Shown here one piece after another: positions 10,429-19,826 of a DNA stretch of 64,000 nucleotides. This stretch comes from Palsa-1150 sp036490515 (GTDB lineage: Bacteria; Myxococcota_A; Polyangia; Polyangiales; Polyangiaceae), in assembly GCA_036490515.1 (NCBI GenBank), contig DASXDU010000001.1, positions 310,001 to 374,000 on the forward strand, in the 5' to 3' direction. How positions within the stretch are numbered: position 1 is the first letter of the stretch; each line of letters starts with the position of its first letter. The notes below the pieces were generated by a model that did no database searches, was not told the origin of the DNA, and worked only from the letters and a program-made list of their open reading frames with translations. The position numbers and the translations under genes are program-made.

Positions 10429-10980
10429 ATGCGCAGGCGTCACGTCTTCACGAGCTCGATCGCGCTGTTCGCCGCGGGGCTCGCCTGCGGCTGCGACCGG
10501 GACGCGGCCGTCGACGCGGTCGTGGACACGACGACCGACCGGCGCGTCTGGCTCGAGGACGCGCGGAAGATCTCCGCCGCCCTGCCCAAGCGCATCGGAG
10601 ACTTCGCGCCGAGCGACGGGGCAGACCCCTTCACGACGACCTTCGGGACGGGGCCCGTCTTCGGGTCGAGCTGCACCTACGAGCACGATCGCCAGCAGCT
10701 CGTCGTCCGCGTCGAGAGCGGCAACATCCGGGCACGTGCCGCGGCGGCGCTCGACGCGGGGGCCGGTGGGCGCGTGCAGACGGTGCACGGCCAGCCCGCC
10801 GTCGTCCGGTGGGGCGACGTCACGCGCGTGGCCGAGGTCACCTTCGTCGTCGCGCGGCGCTACCTCGTCGAGGTGCGCCTCGTCCCGGCCGACGGCGACG
10901 CCGAGGCCGTGCGCCTCGCCGAGGCGCTCGACACCCGGCCGTTCGAGTCGCTCGTGCTCGAGGGAACGCGCGCCCCCTGA
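10429..10980 (+). CDS. small lipoprotein of unknown function
   Basis: The 183-residue precursor has a short Arg-rich n-region, a hydrophobic core and the lipobox LACGC-D. The Asp following the Cys after Gly does not sit at the +2 position, so outer-membrane sorting is plausible. The mature part begins with a helical segment (RRVWLEDARKISAALPKRIGD) and then a mixed alpha/beta domain with GPVFGSSCTYEHDRQQLVV, GQPAVVRWGD and RYLVEVRLVPADGD. This layout is typical of small ligand-binding or inner-leaflet lipoproteins, but no family was recognised. It is convergent with the RND pump gene, 25 bases away. Confidence 0.75.
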   Translation: MRRRHVFTSSIALFAAGLACGCDRDAAVDAVVDTTTDRRVWLEDARKISAALPKRIGDFAPSDGADPFTTTFGTGPVFGSSCTYEHDRQQLVVRVESGNIRARAAAALDAGAGGRVQTVHGQPAVVRWGDVTRVAEVTFVVARRYLVEVRLVPADGDAEAVRLAEALDTRPFESLVLEGTRAP

Positions 10981-11005
10981 CGCACGCCGACGGGCCCGGG
11001 GGCTC

Positions 11006-14000
11006 TCACATCTCGTCGCTGGCGGGCGGCGGGCGGAGCGACAGCGGGTTGTGCGCCGCCTGGCGCTTCTCGAGGAACGTATGCGCGAGGAGCAAGAGGG
11101 GGGGCTGCACCGCGCGGGCGACCACCGCGACGAGGAACGCACCGCCGATGACGACGACGGCGAGCGGCTTCTGCGTCTGCGAGCCGATGCCGGTCGAGAG
11201 CGCGGCGGGGAAGAGGCCGATCATGGCGACGAGCGTCGTCATGAGGCACGGGCGGAGCCGCTTCTCGGACGCCTCGCGCGCGGCCTCGTGGATGGGCAGG
11301 CCCTCGACGTTTCGCAGGCGCTGGAAGTACGTCACGACGAGGATCGCGTCCTGCACGGCGATGCCGAAGATGGATATGAACCCCATCGCGGCGGACACCG
11401 AGAAGTGGATGCCCGTGATGAGGAGCGCCAGCACGCCCCCCGCCGTGGCCACCGGGATGTTGAAGAACACGATGAGCGAGTCGACCCAGTTCTTCGTCGC
11501 GCTGTAGACGAGGAACCCGATGAGCAGGAGCGTCACCGGCAGGATCATCTTCAGGCGATCCTCGGCCTCCTTGAGCTGGTTGATCTCGCCCGCCCAGTCG
11601 AGGTGGGAGTCGTAGGGCAGGTGCACGGCGGCGGCGATCTTCGCGCGCGCCTCGCCGATGGTGCTCTCGAGGTCGCGCCCGCGAACGCTGAACTTGACCG
11701 GCGTGTAGCGCTGGCCGTCCTCGCGGTAGATGTTGCTCGGGCCCTCGTTGACCTGGATCTTGGCGATCTGCCCGAGCGGGACGTTGCCCCCCGCGGGCGT
11801 CGAGATCGTGAGCTCGCGGATCGACTCGAGCGAGCTCCGGTACTGCGGCAGCCAGCGGACGGTGAGGTCGAAGCGCTTCTCGCCCTCGAACACCTGCGTG
11901 ACGGCGAGGCCGCCCATCGCGGCCTGCACCACGGCCTCGACGTCTCCGGTGTTGAGGCCGTAGCGCGCGCAGGCGACGCGGTCGGGCGTGATGACGACGC
12001 TCGGCTGCCCCATCGAGCTGAACATCCCGAGGTCCTTGATGCCGGGCACCGTCGCCATGACGTCGACGATGGCGCTCGCGTTCTTCTCGTTGAGCTCGAG
12101 GTCGTTGCCGAACACCTTGACGGAGTTCTCGCCCTTGACGCCGGAGACGGCCTCCTCGACGTTGTCGCTGATCATCTGCGAGAAGTTGAAGACGACGCCC
12201 GGGAAGGCGTCGCTCAGCTCCTTGGACAGCTCGTCGGTCAGCTTGTCCTTCGTGAGGCCGTGCGGCCACTTGTTGAAAGGCACGAGCGGCGCGAAGAGCT
12301 CGATGTTCTGGAAGCCCGCGACGTCCGTCCCGTCGTCGGGGCGCCCGAGCTGCGAGACGACCGTCTTCACCTCCTTGTGCTTGCGCGTGTTCTCGTCGCA
12401 CGGCTCCTTGCCGTCCTTGGGGCACCCGCGCAGGATGTTGCGGATCTGCCCGACGTACTGGCTCGACTGCTCGAGCGAGATCGACATCGGCAAGGTCGCC
12501 CGGATCCAGAAGTTCCCCTCCTCGAGGTGCGGCATGAACTCGCCGCCGAGGAAATGGAACGAGAAGACGCCGAGCAGGACCGGCACCATCGCGACGACGA
12601 GGACGCGCCTCGGCGCCCGCAGCGCGAGCGCGAAGAGCGGGCTGTAGACGCGGTGGAGGACCCGCATGACGAACGGGTCCTTCTCCTCGCTCTGCGCGGG
12701 CACGAACTTGCCCGCGAGGACGGGCGTGAGCGTGAGAGCGAGGACGATGGCGCCGCCGATCGCGAAGGCGTACGTCATCGCCATCGGCGAGAAGATGACG
12801 CCCGCGACGCCGGTCATCGTGAAGAGCGGCAGGAACGCGACGCCGATGATGAGCGTCGAGAACGTCATCGGCCCGGCGACCTCGCGCGAGGCCTGGAGGA
12901 TGCGGTCGGGCATCGTGCCCTTCCCGTGCGGCCCCAGGTGCCGGAAGATGTTCTCCATCATGATGACGGTGGAGTCGACGACGATGCCGAAGTCGACCGC
13001 GCCGAGCGAGATGAGGTTCGCGGGCGTGTCCGTCCCCACCATCCCGCAGAAGGCGATGAGGAGCGCGAGCGGGATGTTCAGCGCCGTGATGATCGCCGCG
13101 CGCGTGTGACCGAGGAAGAGGAAGAGGACGAACGAGACGAGGAGCATCCCGACGACGAGGTTCTCGAGGACCGTGTGGGTCGTCAGCTCCACGAGGTCGC
13201 CGCGATCGTAGTATTTGACGATGTCCATCCCCGGCGGAAGGATGTGGTTCTGCCGGATGTAGTCGACGCGCGCGTGGATGCCCTCGAGGGTCGGCTGCGT
13301 CTCGCCGCCGTAGCGCATGAGGACGACGCCCTGGACGATGTCCGGATCGGCGTCGTGGCCGACGATGCCGAGGCGCGGGGCGAACCCGACGTCGATGTCG
13401 GCGACGTCGCGGACGCGCGTGGGAACGCCATGCTGTGAGCTCACGACGACGTTCTCGATGTCGTGGACGTCGCGGAGCAGACCGATGCCGCGGACGGTGT
13501 ACGCCTGCTCGCCCATGACGAGGCGCTGGCCGCCGACGTTCTGGTTGGCCGTCTGGATGCCCTGGATCAGCTGCGAGAGCGTGATGCCCTGGCCGCGCAG
13601 GCGGTAGGGGTCGACCTCGACGTGGTACTGCTTCGTCTCGCCGCCGAACGACACGACGTCGATGACGCCCTTCACCTGCTTGAACTGCCGCTCGAGGATC
13701 CAGTCCTCGGCGGTCTTCAGGTCGCGCGTCGTGTAGCCGTTGCCCTGCACCGAGTAGCGGAACACCTCGCCGATGGCGTTCCACGGCGAGATCGTCGCCT
13801 GCATGTTCGGCGGGAGCTGGGTGAAGCCGAGGCGGTTGATGACCTCCTGGCGCGCCTTCTCGTAGGTGCTCGACCAGTCGAAGTAGCACTTCACGTCGCT
13901 GAGGCCGAAGAGCGACTGCGACCGCGTGTGCTCGAGCCCCTGCATGCCCGCGAGGCCGATCTCGAGCGGGATGGTCACGTAGCGCTCGACCTCCTCGGCG

Positions 14001-14170
14001 CTCCAGCCGTCGGGCTGGGTGATGATCTCGACGAGCGGGGGGACGGGGTTGGGGTACGCCTCGATGTCGAGCCGCGAGTACGCCGTGAGACCCGCGATGA
14101 CCAGGCACGTGGCCGTCGCCAGGATGATGAACGGCATCTTCAGGGCGAATTCGACGAGCCTCTGGATCAT
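11006..14170 (-). CDS. heavy-metal efflux RND permease (CzcA/CusA family)
   Basis: The 1054-residue protein has the full RND length and order: TM1 near residue 15, a large periplasmic loop, a central TM bundle, a second periplasmic loop and a C-terminal TM bundle. In TM4 the sequence DFGIVVDSTVIMMEN keeps the three proton-relay acids of CzcA at the same spacing (D393, D399, E406 correspond to D402, D408, E415). The usual DGA after the second Asp is DST here. Such pumps export divalent or monovalent metal ions in a CBA complex, but no membrane-fusion (CzcB) or outer-membrane (CzcC) gene adjoins it. The metal specificity is not assigned. The product is expected in the inner membrane. Confidence 0.93.
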   Translation of the reverse strand: MIQRLVEFALKMPFIILATATCLVIAGLTAYSRLDIEAYPNPVPPLVEIITQPDGWSAEEVERYVTIPLEIGLAGMQGLEHTRSQSLFGLSDVKCYFDWSSTYEKARQEVINRLGFTQLPPNMQATISPWNAIGEVFRYSVQGNGYTTRDLKTAEDWILERQFKQVKGVIDVVSFGGETKQYHVEVDPYRLRGQGITLSQLIQGIQTANQNVGGQRLVMGEQAYTVRGIGLLRDVHDIENVVVSSQHGVPTRVRDVADIDVGFAPRLGIVGHDADPDIVQGVVLMRYGGETQPTLEGIHARVDYIRQNHILPPGMDIVKYYDRGDLVELTTHTVLENLVVGMLLVSFVLFLFLGHTRAAIITALNIPLALLIAFCGMVGTDTPANLISLGAVDFGIVVDSTVIMMENIFRHLGPHGKGTMPDRILQASREVAGPMTFSTLIIGVAFLPLFTMTGVAGVIFSPMAMTYAFAIGGAIVLALTLTPVLAGKFVPAQSEEKDPFVMRVLHRVYSPLFALALRAPRRVLVVAMVPVLLGVFSFHFLGGEFMPHLEEGNFWIRATLPMSISLEQSSQYVGQIRNILRGCPKDGKEPCDENTRKHKEVKTVVSQLGRPDDGTDVAGFQNIELFAPLVPFNKWPHGLTKDKLTDELSKELSDAFPGVVFNFSQMISDNVEEAVSGVKGENSVKVFGNDLELNEKNASAIVDVMATVPGIKDLGMFSSMGQPSVVITPDRVACARYGLNTGDVEAVVQAAMGGLAVTQVFEGEKRFDLTVRWLPQYRSSLESIRELTISTPAGGNVPLGQIAKIQVNEGPSNIYREDGQRYTPVKFSVRGRDLESTIGEARAKIAAAVHLPYDSHLDWAGEINQLKEAEDRLKMILPVTLLLIGFLVYSATKNWVDSLIVFFNIPVATAGGVLALLITGIHFSVSAAMGFISIFGIAVQDAILVVTYFQRLRNVEGLPIHEAAREASEKRLRPCLMTTLVAMIGLFPAALSTGIGSQTQKPLAVVVIGGAFLVAVVARAVQPPLLLLAHTFLEKRQAAHNPLSLRPPPASDEM

Positions 14171-14352
14171 GGGGCGCGGCGCAAGCTAGTCCGTGGCGGC
14201 GGGCAGATCGAGAGTTTCGCGCGAGAAAACGCCGCCTTCCGTGGACGGCGCAAAGGCGTGGTACGAGGGGACGGGGCTGGACGTCCCGCGCGGGCAAGCT
14301 CGGCGCCCTCGGGCGGGGCGAACGATCCCGACGCAGCGCTGCGAGAGGTCGC

Positions 14353-16017
14353 TCACCCCGGCAAGAGCTCCCTGAGCTCGCCGAGCCACGGCTCGTAGCG
14401 CCGCCAGCGCTCGACCGACGTCCTGTAGACGGGCTGGCGCGCCTGCCAGCGGCTCGCGGTCTTCACGCTGTCGGCGTTGCGGTCCGGGCGGAGGCACGCC
14501 TCGTCCCACGGCAGGCCGCAGAACTCCACCAGCCTGCGCGCCGTGTCCTCCGGAGCCGCGGTGGCCTCCTCGTAGTCGACGTCGAGGAGGCGATCCGCGG
14601 GAACGACCGCGCGCCAGTGGTCCATGAGGCGCAGGTACTGCCGGTAGTAGAACGCGAGGTCCCCGCGGTCGCTGGCGAAGCCCCAGTTGGCCGCGAACTG
14701 CGTCTGGTACATCGAGAGGCACGTGTCGAGCGGGTTGCGCCGGCAGTGGACGAAGCGCGCGCGCGGGAAGAGCGCGTGGACGAGCCCGAGCCAGAGGAAG
14801 TTGAAGGGCATCTTGTCGGTGACGCGCAGCGCGCCCGGCCCGATGACGCGCAAGAGCGCCAGGTAGTCGCGGCGAAGGCCGGGAGCGGCGGCGCGCAGGG
14901 CGTCGTCGCCGGCGTCCACCAGCGAGCGCGCGTGCTCGTTCCAGTAGGGGAGCTCGCCGCCGCCTGCCACCGACGGGTGCGCCGAGATCATCCGCTCGAT
15001 GAGCGTCGTGCCGGACCGGGGCATCCCGAGGACGAGGACCGGGGTCTCGTCGTCGGTCCCGAGCGGGGCGTTCTCGTCGAAGAACGCGCGCGTGAAGCGC
15101 GCGGCGAGCCGGTCGACGCGGGCCGCGAAGTCGGCGCGGACGAACGGCGCGAGGCGCTTGCGCACCGTGTTCGCCGCGTCGAACTGGACGATGGCGGCCC
15201 CGGGGTCCTTCAGGTCGTCGAGGGCCTTGCCCGCTGCGAAGTGGAGCGTCATCCGGTGGCGGTCGGGCAGGTCGCCCGCGTCGATCCGCGCGACGATGCG
15301 CGCGAGCAGGGGGCGGTCCTCCTCGCCGAGCTTCTTCGAGGTCGCGAGGCCGGCGTACGACGTCGCCTGCCGCGGGGCGATGGCGATCGATCGCTCGAAG
15401 TGGACGGCCGCCTCGTCGAAGCGCCCCTCCTCGGCGAGGAAGAGGCCCAGCACCAGGTGCACCTCGGCGTCGTCCGGCGCGCGCGCTGCGAGCTCGCGCA
15501 GGCGCTGCCCGGCCTCCTCCCGTCGCTCCTGCACGACCAGGCCCTTCGCGCGGCAGAGGAGGCCCTGCGTCGTCGCCGGCGCCGCGGCGTAGGCCTTCTG
15601 GTACGCGGCGGCGGCCCCCGCGTAGTCGCCGCGCGCCGTGAGGATGTTGCCCACGTGCGTGTGGGCCTCGGCGAGCTTCGGCGCGAGCGAGGCTGCGCGG
15701 CGGTAGCTCGCCAGCGCGCCCGCGTCGTCTCCCGTCTGCTCGAGGGCGAGGCCCATGCCGTAGCTCGTCGCGCCGTTGCCCGGCCGGAGCCCGTCGGCCC
15801 GGCGCAGGGCGGCCAGCGCGTCGGGGACGCGGCCGAGGGCGAGGTAGGCCATGCCCAGATCGTGGAAGAGCGCGCCGTTTCCGGGCGCGAGACGGACGGC
15901 CTGCTCGAGCGCCGCGGCGATGCGCACGTGGTCCCCCGCCTGGATGGCGCGCTGGACTACCTGGAGAAGCTGCGCCAGCGCTGGCGAAGCCGTTGCTTTC
16001 GGGCCGGGGCGGGCCAT
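14353..16017 (-). CDS. TPR-repeat sulfotransferase family protein
   Basis: The 554-residue protein has about seven tetratricopeptide repeats in its N-terminal half (for example ALFHDLGMAYLALGRVPDAL and AEAHTHVGNILTARGDYAGA) and a sulfotransferase domain from about residue 320. The 5'-phosphosulfate loop is LGMPRSGTTLIERM. The 3'-phosphate-binding region is RFVHCRRNPLDTCLSMYQ. It would transfer sulfate from PAPS to an unknown acceptor, and this bacterial architecture is common in myxobacteria and planctomycetes. The ATG at 16017 (MARPGPKAT) is preferred over an in-frame TTG at 16035. It lies 25 bases after the exported methyltransferase gene on the same strand, so the two may be co-transcribed. 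Confidence 0.9.
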   Translation of the reverse strand: MARPGPKATASPALAQLLQVVQRAIQAGDHVRIAAALEQAVRLAPGNGALFHDLGMAYLALGRVPDALAALRRADGLRPGNGATSYGMGLALEQTGDDAGALASYRRAASLAPKLAEAHTHVGNILTARGDYAGAAAAYQKAYAAAPATTQGLLCRAKGLVVQERREEAGQRLRELAARAPDDAEVHLVLGLFLAEEGRFDEAAVHFERSIAIAPRQATSYAGLATSKKLGEEDRPLLARIVARIDAGDLPDRHRMTLHFAAGKALDDLKDPGAAIVQFDAANTVRKRLAPFVRADFAARVDRLAARFTRAFFDENAPLGTDDETPVLVLGMPRSGTTLIERMISAHPSVAGGGELPYWNEHARSLVDAGDDALRAAAPGLRRDYLALLRVIGPGALRVTDKMPFNFLWLGLVHALFPRARFVHCRRNPLDTCLSMYQTQFAANWGFASDRGDLAFYYRQYLRLMDHWRAVVPADRLLDVDYEEATAAPEDTARRLVEFCGLPWDEACLRPDRNADSVKTASRWQARQPVYRTSVERWRRYEPWLGELRELLPG

Positions 16018-16042
16018 CGCGGGAGCATACGACAACGGAGAG

Positions 16043-17491
16043 TCACCGCCGTTCGCCGACCGCCGGCGAGGGAGTGAGCGGCTTGACGAAGCGGAGCGCG
16101 AAGCGGTCGGCCGTCCCGCGCTTCCCCGCAGCCTCCGCGGCGCTCGGGGACGCGTTCCAGTCGCGCGGGTCGGACGGGTTGCGCAGGAAGCTCCCCTCGC
16201 CGGCGTAGCGGAAGCCGGCGTCGACCACCTCGGCCTTCACGACGGCGTCGTCGATCCGGTGGAGCGTGCCCGTGGCCGCCACGCCGCTGCCCGCGGCCGC
16301 GCTCGTGTCGATCACGACGTACGAGCCTCCGGGTCGCAGCGCGTCGAAGACGTGCCCGTTCATCACGGCGCGGTTGGTCTTCGTGTCGACGACGTCGTGG
16401 TAGATGAGGTTCATCACCACGAGGTCGAGGTCGGACGCCTCGGGCGGCAGAGGGTCCTCGAAGGGCCGCTCCGCGCGGATGACGTTCGGCCCGGCCATCG
16501 CGGCGTGTGCGAACCGCTCGCGGAGCGCGTCGGCGAGGAACGGCAGCCACGTCGGCTCGTTGTGCATGTAGACGACGCCCGTCGGGCCGACGGCGCGCGC
16601 GAGCAGCTCGGTCGTGTAGCCGGGGCCCGCGCCGAGGTCGGCGACGCGCATGCCCGGGCGGACGTCCAAGAACGCGAGGGTCTCGGCGGGGTGCCGCCCG
16701 GCGTCGAGCGATCGATCCTTCGCGGTGCGATCGGGCGCGGCAACGAGCTCGTTCCACGTCGCCGCCGTGGAGATCGGGCCGCGCAGCGCAGCCCCGTTCG
16801 CGCCGTCCGTGGGCGCGACGTCGGCTGCGGCGACGCGGAGGTTCGCGAAGCGGCCCTCCCTGCTGTCCACGAGCAGGCCGACGCCGCCGTGGTCCGGCGC
16901 GCGGAGCCGGCGGGCGACGAGGCACGGCCGCGTCGCGCCGTTCACGAAGACGGCCACCCGCGCGGCGTCCACGACGACGTGCACGTGGAACCACCCCGCG
17001 GGGTCGGGCGCCGGGTCGATCGCCGCCTCGAACGCGCCGGGGGCCTGCGCGCGGAGCTGCTCCCACGGGTGATCGGGCCACGCGACGTACTGCACGGCGT
17101 GCGCGCGCAGCTGGGGGTCGGCCCCGACGAAGCGGAACGGGCGAAAGTAGACGGCCTCGAAGCTCCGCGGGTCGGTCACGCCGAACGCGACGCCCAGGAA
17201 GCTCGGCGTGTCGGCGCCGCGCCCCTTCAGATCGACGTCGATCGTCCCCGCGACGAAGCGCTCCCCCTCGACCAGCGCCATGCCCGCGTTGCTGCCGGGG
17301 CCGTCGCCTCCGCGCGGAGCCATGCGGACGACGACCCGGCCGTCCTCGCGCGAGACCACGGGGTCCGTGTTGATCGCGGTCCACGCGCGCGGATCGCCGA
17401 TCTGCGCGACGTCGGGCGCGCGCACCGCCGACCCTCCACCGGCCCCGCCGCACGCGACCAGGACGCACAACGCGCCGGGAGCGAACCTCAT
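16043..17491 (-). CDS. exported lipoprotein: jelly-roll-like domain fused to a COG4798-type methyltransferase
   Basis: The 482-residue precursor starts MRFAPGALCVLVACGG with a good lipobox. Residues ~30-220 look like a beta-sandwich of the DUF1080/LamG kind (DPRSFEAVYFRPFRFV, GWFHVHVVVDAARVAVFVNG, HGGVGLLVDSREGRFANLRV). Residues ~240-475 are a class I SAM methyltransferase-like domain with SLDAGRHPAETLAF, motif I VADLGAGPGYTTELLARAVG and the acidic LDLVVMNLIYHD, the pattern of COG4798 'predicted methyltransferases', many of which carry signal peptides. How SAM would reach an extracytoplasmic enzyme is unclear. The ATG at 17491 is chosen because it places the signal peptide correctly. Confidence 0.8.
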   Translation of the reverse strand: MRFAPGALCVLVACGGAGGGSAVRAPDVAQIGDPRAWTAINTDPVVSREDGRVVVRMAPRGGDGPGSNAGMALVEGERFVAGTIDVDLKGRGADTPSFLGVAFGVTDPRSFEAVYFRPFRFVGADPQLRAHAVQYVAWPDHPWEQLRAQAPGAFEAAIDPAPDPAGWFHVHVVVDAARVAVFVNGATRPCLVARRLRAPDHGGVGLLVDSREGRFANLRVAAADVAPTDGANGAALRGPISTAATWNELVAAPDRTAKDRSLDAGRHPAETLAFLDVRPGMRVADLGAGPGYTTELLARAVGPTGVVYMHNEPTWLPFLADALRERFAHAAMAGPNVIRAERPFEDPLPPEASDLDLVVMNLIYHDVVDTKTNRAVMNGHVFDALRPGGSYVVIDTSAAAGSGVAATGTLHRIDDAVVKAEVVDAGFRYAGEGSFLRNPSDPRDWNASPSAAEAAGKRGTADRFALRFVKPLTPSPAVGERR

Positions 17492-17615
17492 CGACTCGAA
17501 CACACCGCATGGCGAGGCGTGCGCCTAGGACGAAGCGTCCTCGCATCCTGCCAACGTCGACGCGGCGGCGAACGGCACGAGGGAGAGCGTCGGACGGAGC
17601 CCGCGCGGCTCGCGC

Positions 17616-19622
17616 TCAGTGCCCGCAGACGCTCGGCTCGCCGCCTCCGCCGCAGACGTCGGGCGCGGTGCACGTGCCGCACTGGATGACGTTGCCGCAG
17701 CCGTCGCCGTTGGCCCCGCAGTCGTAGCCGAGGTCCTGGCACGTGCGGGGGACGCACGACCCGGCGTCCGGGTAGCCGCACTGGCCGAAGACCCCTCCGC
17801 CGCCGCAGGTGTCCTTGCCCGTGCACGAGCCGCACTGGAGCTGGCTGCCGCAGCCGTCGCCCGCCGGGCCGCACGCGATGTTCTGTTCCTGGCACGTGCG
17901 CGGCTTGCAGTTCTGGGGCGGCGGCGGCACGCACGACGCCAGGTCGAAGAGCATGAACTCGAGCGCCTTCTCCTGCGCCGTCAGCGGGTCGGGCGAGCAC
18001 TCCGCGGGGAACGTCGTGTCGTCGGAGAGGCCCGCGTCGCCGACGTTCGCCGTCCCGCTCACGTGGAAGTCGGTGTAGACGACGCGCCCGCACTGCTGGG
18101 TCGCGGGCTCCCCCACGGGCGTGAAGAACCCGAGCTGGAGCACCTGGCCGGGCGCGGTGATGAACTGCTCGGTGGGCGGGACGACGCCGACGACGTCGTC
18201 GCGCACGTTCTGGAGGGAGATCTGGTCGGGCCCCGAGAGCGCGCCCACGTTCTGGAGCCACGTCGCGAGGCTCTGCCCCTCGACGAACGACGTGTCGATC
18301 GAGCCGACGAGCGTGTCCGGCCCGTTGCCGTCGGGCGCCCAGTCGGCCGCGCCCGAGAAGGGCGCCACGTTGTAGAGCCAGAAGTAGCTGTAGTGCGTCG
18401 CGAAGACGCGCCCGCCCTCGCTCGTGTATGCGACCAGGTTCTGCTGGTCGGCGGGGGGTTCGGGCGTGTCGAACTGCCCGTTGCAGGGGAAAACGACCAT
18501 GTCGTAGAGCGCGAGCGCCGCGGGGTTCGCGGTGAGCTGCGAGGAGGGCGGCGTGCCGGGGCCGACGCTCGAACCGTTGTCCACGTACACCTGCACGCGC
18601 CCGCCGCCGGACGGGGTCGTGAACTGGGCCTGGTCGATCCCCATCTTGAGCAGGACGCACTCGGTCTGGTCCGCCTCGCCCGTCGCGACGGCGATGAGCG
18701 GGATGTCGCCCTCGGAAGGGTTGCGCGGCAGGCGCGTCAGCGACGACGGGAGCGCCGTGGTCGCGCAGGCCGCGACGTTCGGGATGGTGACCTGGCGGCG
18801 CCACCGGCCCAGCTGGATGACGAGCGGGATGTCGGCGCCTACCGGGACGTCGGTGAGCGTGAAGGTCCCGTCGGGGGCAGTCTGCGTGGCGACGAGCGGA
18901 TTGCCCGTGACCTCGCCGCCGCACTGGCTGCACTGCACGCCGGCGCTGAACGGCGAGACGGGCGCGTTCGGGACGTACACGATCGCGTCGTAGACGGGGT
19001 CGGGCGTGCCGTACTGCGGCAGGGTGCCCGCGACGACCGTGCCCGTGACGGTCGTCGTCCCGGAATCGCACGCGACCTGCTGGAGGCAGAGCCCCGTGCA
19101 GGGCAGCGGGTTGCCGCACTGACCGTACGCGCCGGACCCGCCGCACGTGTCGGGGTACACGCAGATGCCGCACTGGAGCACGCCGCCGCAGCCGTCGGCC
19201 GCAGGGCCGCAGTCGAAGCGGAGATCGGCGCACGTCTTGGGCTTGCAGAGGGGACCGCCGTCGGGGCCGAGGCCCTGCCCGCCGCCGCACTCGCTGAAGC
19301 CGCCCACGCCGCAGATCTCCGGCACGGGGCACGCGCCGCACTCGATGACGTTCCCGCAGCCGTCGCCGTTCGAGCCGCACACGTACCCCTCGGCCTCGCA
19401 CGTCCGCGGGGTGCACCGCGCGAGGGTCACGTCGGGCGTTGCGTCGTGGGTGACCGCGTCCGGGCGGGCGTCGATCGCCGCATCGGGCGTGGACGCGTCG
19501 GCGGGAGGAGGAGGAACGAGCAGCCCGGTGCGGCTCCCGCACGCGTGAAGCAGCAGCGCGGCAGCGGCGGCGGCGACCAGGACGCCGGCGCGGCGCGCAC
19601 GGAGGCGACCGTGTGGTTCCAT
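17616..19622 (-). CDS. Cys-repeat lipoprotein with central carboxypeptidase-regulatory-like domain
   Basis: The 668-residue precursor has lipobox LHAC followed by GSRTGL. Four ~45-residue Cys-rich repeats of pattern CxPRTC-x7-CG-x2-GDGCG-x4-CG-x-C-x5-CGG-x5-CG are arranged as two at the N-terminus and two at the extreme C-terminus. Between them lies a region with an intradomain CxxC (VQCSQCGG) and DGTFTLTDVPVGADIPLVIQ, the hallmark of a carboxypeptidase-regulatory (Ig-like) fold, then a domain containing LYDMVVFPCNGQ and ATHYSYFWLY that suggests a GATase-like or DUF-type fold. Disulfide-stabilised surface exposure is likely. The function is unknown. The ATG at 19622 (MEPHGRLRARRAG) is preferred over an in-frame codon at 19637. 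Confidence 0.8.
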   Translation of the reverse strand: MEPHGRLRARRAGVLVAAAAAALLLHACGSRTGLLVPPPPADASTPDAAIDARPDAVTHDATPDVTLARCTPRTCEAEGYVCGSNGDGCGNVIECGACPVPEICGVGGFSECGGGQGLGPDGGPLCKPKTCADLRFDCGPAADGCGGVLQCGICVYPDTCGGSGAYGQCGNPLPCTGLCLQQVACDSGTTTVTGTVVAGTLPQYGTPDPVYDAIVYVPNAPVSPFSAGVQCSQCGGEVTGNPLVATQTAPDGTFTLTDVPVGADIPLVIQLGRWRRQVTIPNVAACATTALPSSLTRLPRNPSEGDIPLIAVATGEADQTECVLLKMGIDQAQFTTPSGGGRVQVYVDNGSSVGPGTPPSSQLTANPAALALYDMVVFPCNGQFDTPEPPADQQNLVAYTSEGGRVFATHYSYFWLYNVAPFSGAADWAPDGNGPDTLVGSIDTSFVEGQSLATWLQNVGALSGPDQISLQNVRDDVVGVVPPTEQFITAPGQVLQLGFFTPVGEPATQQCGRVVYTDFHVSGTANVGDAGLSDDTTFPAECSPDPLTAQEKALEFMLFDLASCVPPPPQNCKPRTCQEQNIACGPAGDGCGSQLQCGSCTGKDTCGGGGVFGQCGYPDAGSCVPRTCQDLGYDCGANGDGCGNVIQCGTCTAPDVCGGGGEPSVCGH

Positions 19623-19826
19623 GGCCCTGGGGAACATCTACCACGGCTGGCGAGACCCGCCGAAGGGACGAGAGCGGTCGGGAGGGGACGCCGTGCGGGG
19701 CCCGTGCAGGGATCGGATCGGTCCCCGGGGATCCCGAGGATCCGCAGCGCCGCGCTGCGCGCGGGAGACTTCGCAGCAGGCACGCGGGGATGCGCGGCGG
19801 AATGCAGGTTGCTCTGCGAGGTGTCC

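Noticed and set aside
10736..13438. Large open frame of about 900 codons on the plus strand, opposite the RND pump gene
   Set aside because: It is the antisense of a clear RND gene, made of Arg/Asp/Glu-rich low-complexity peptide with no domain. High GC content makes antisense frames open.
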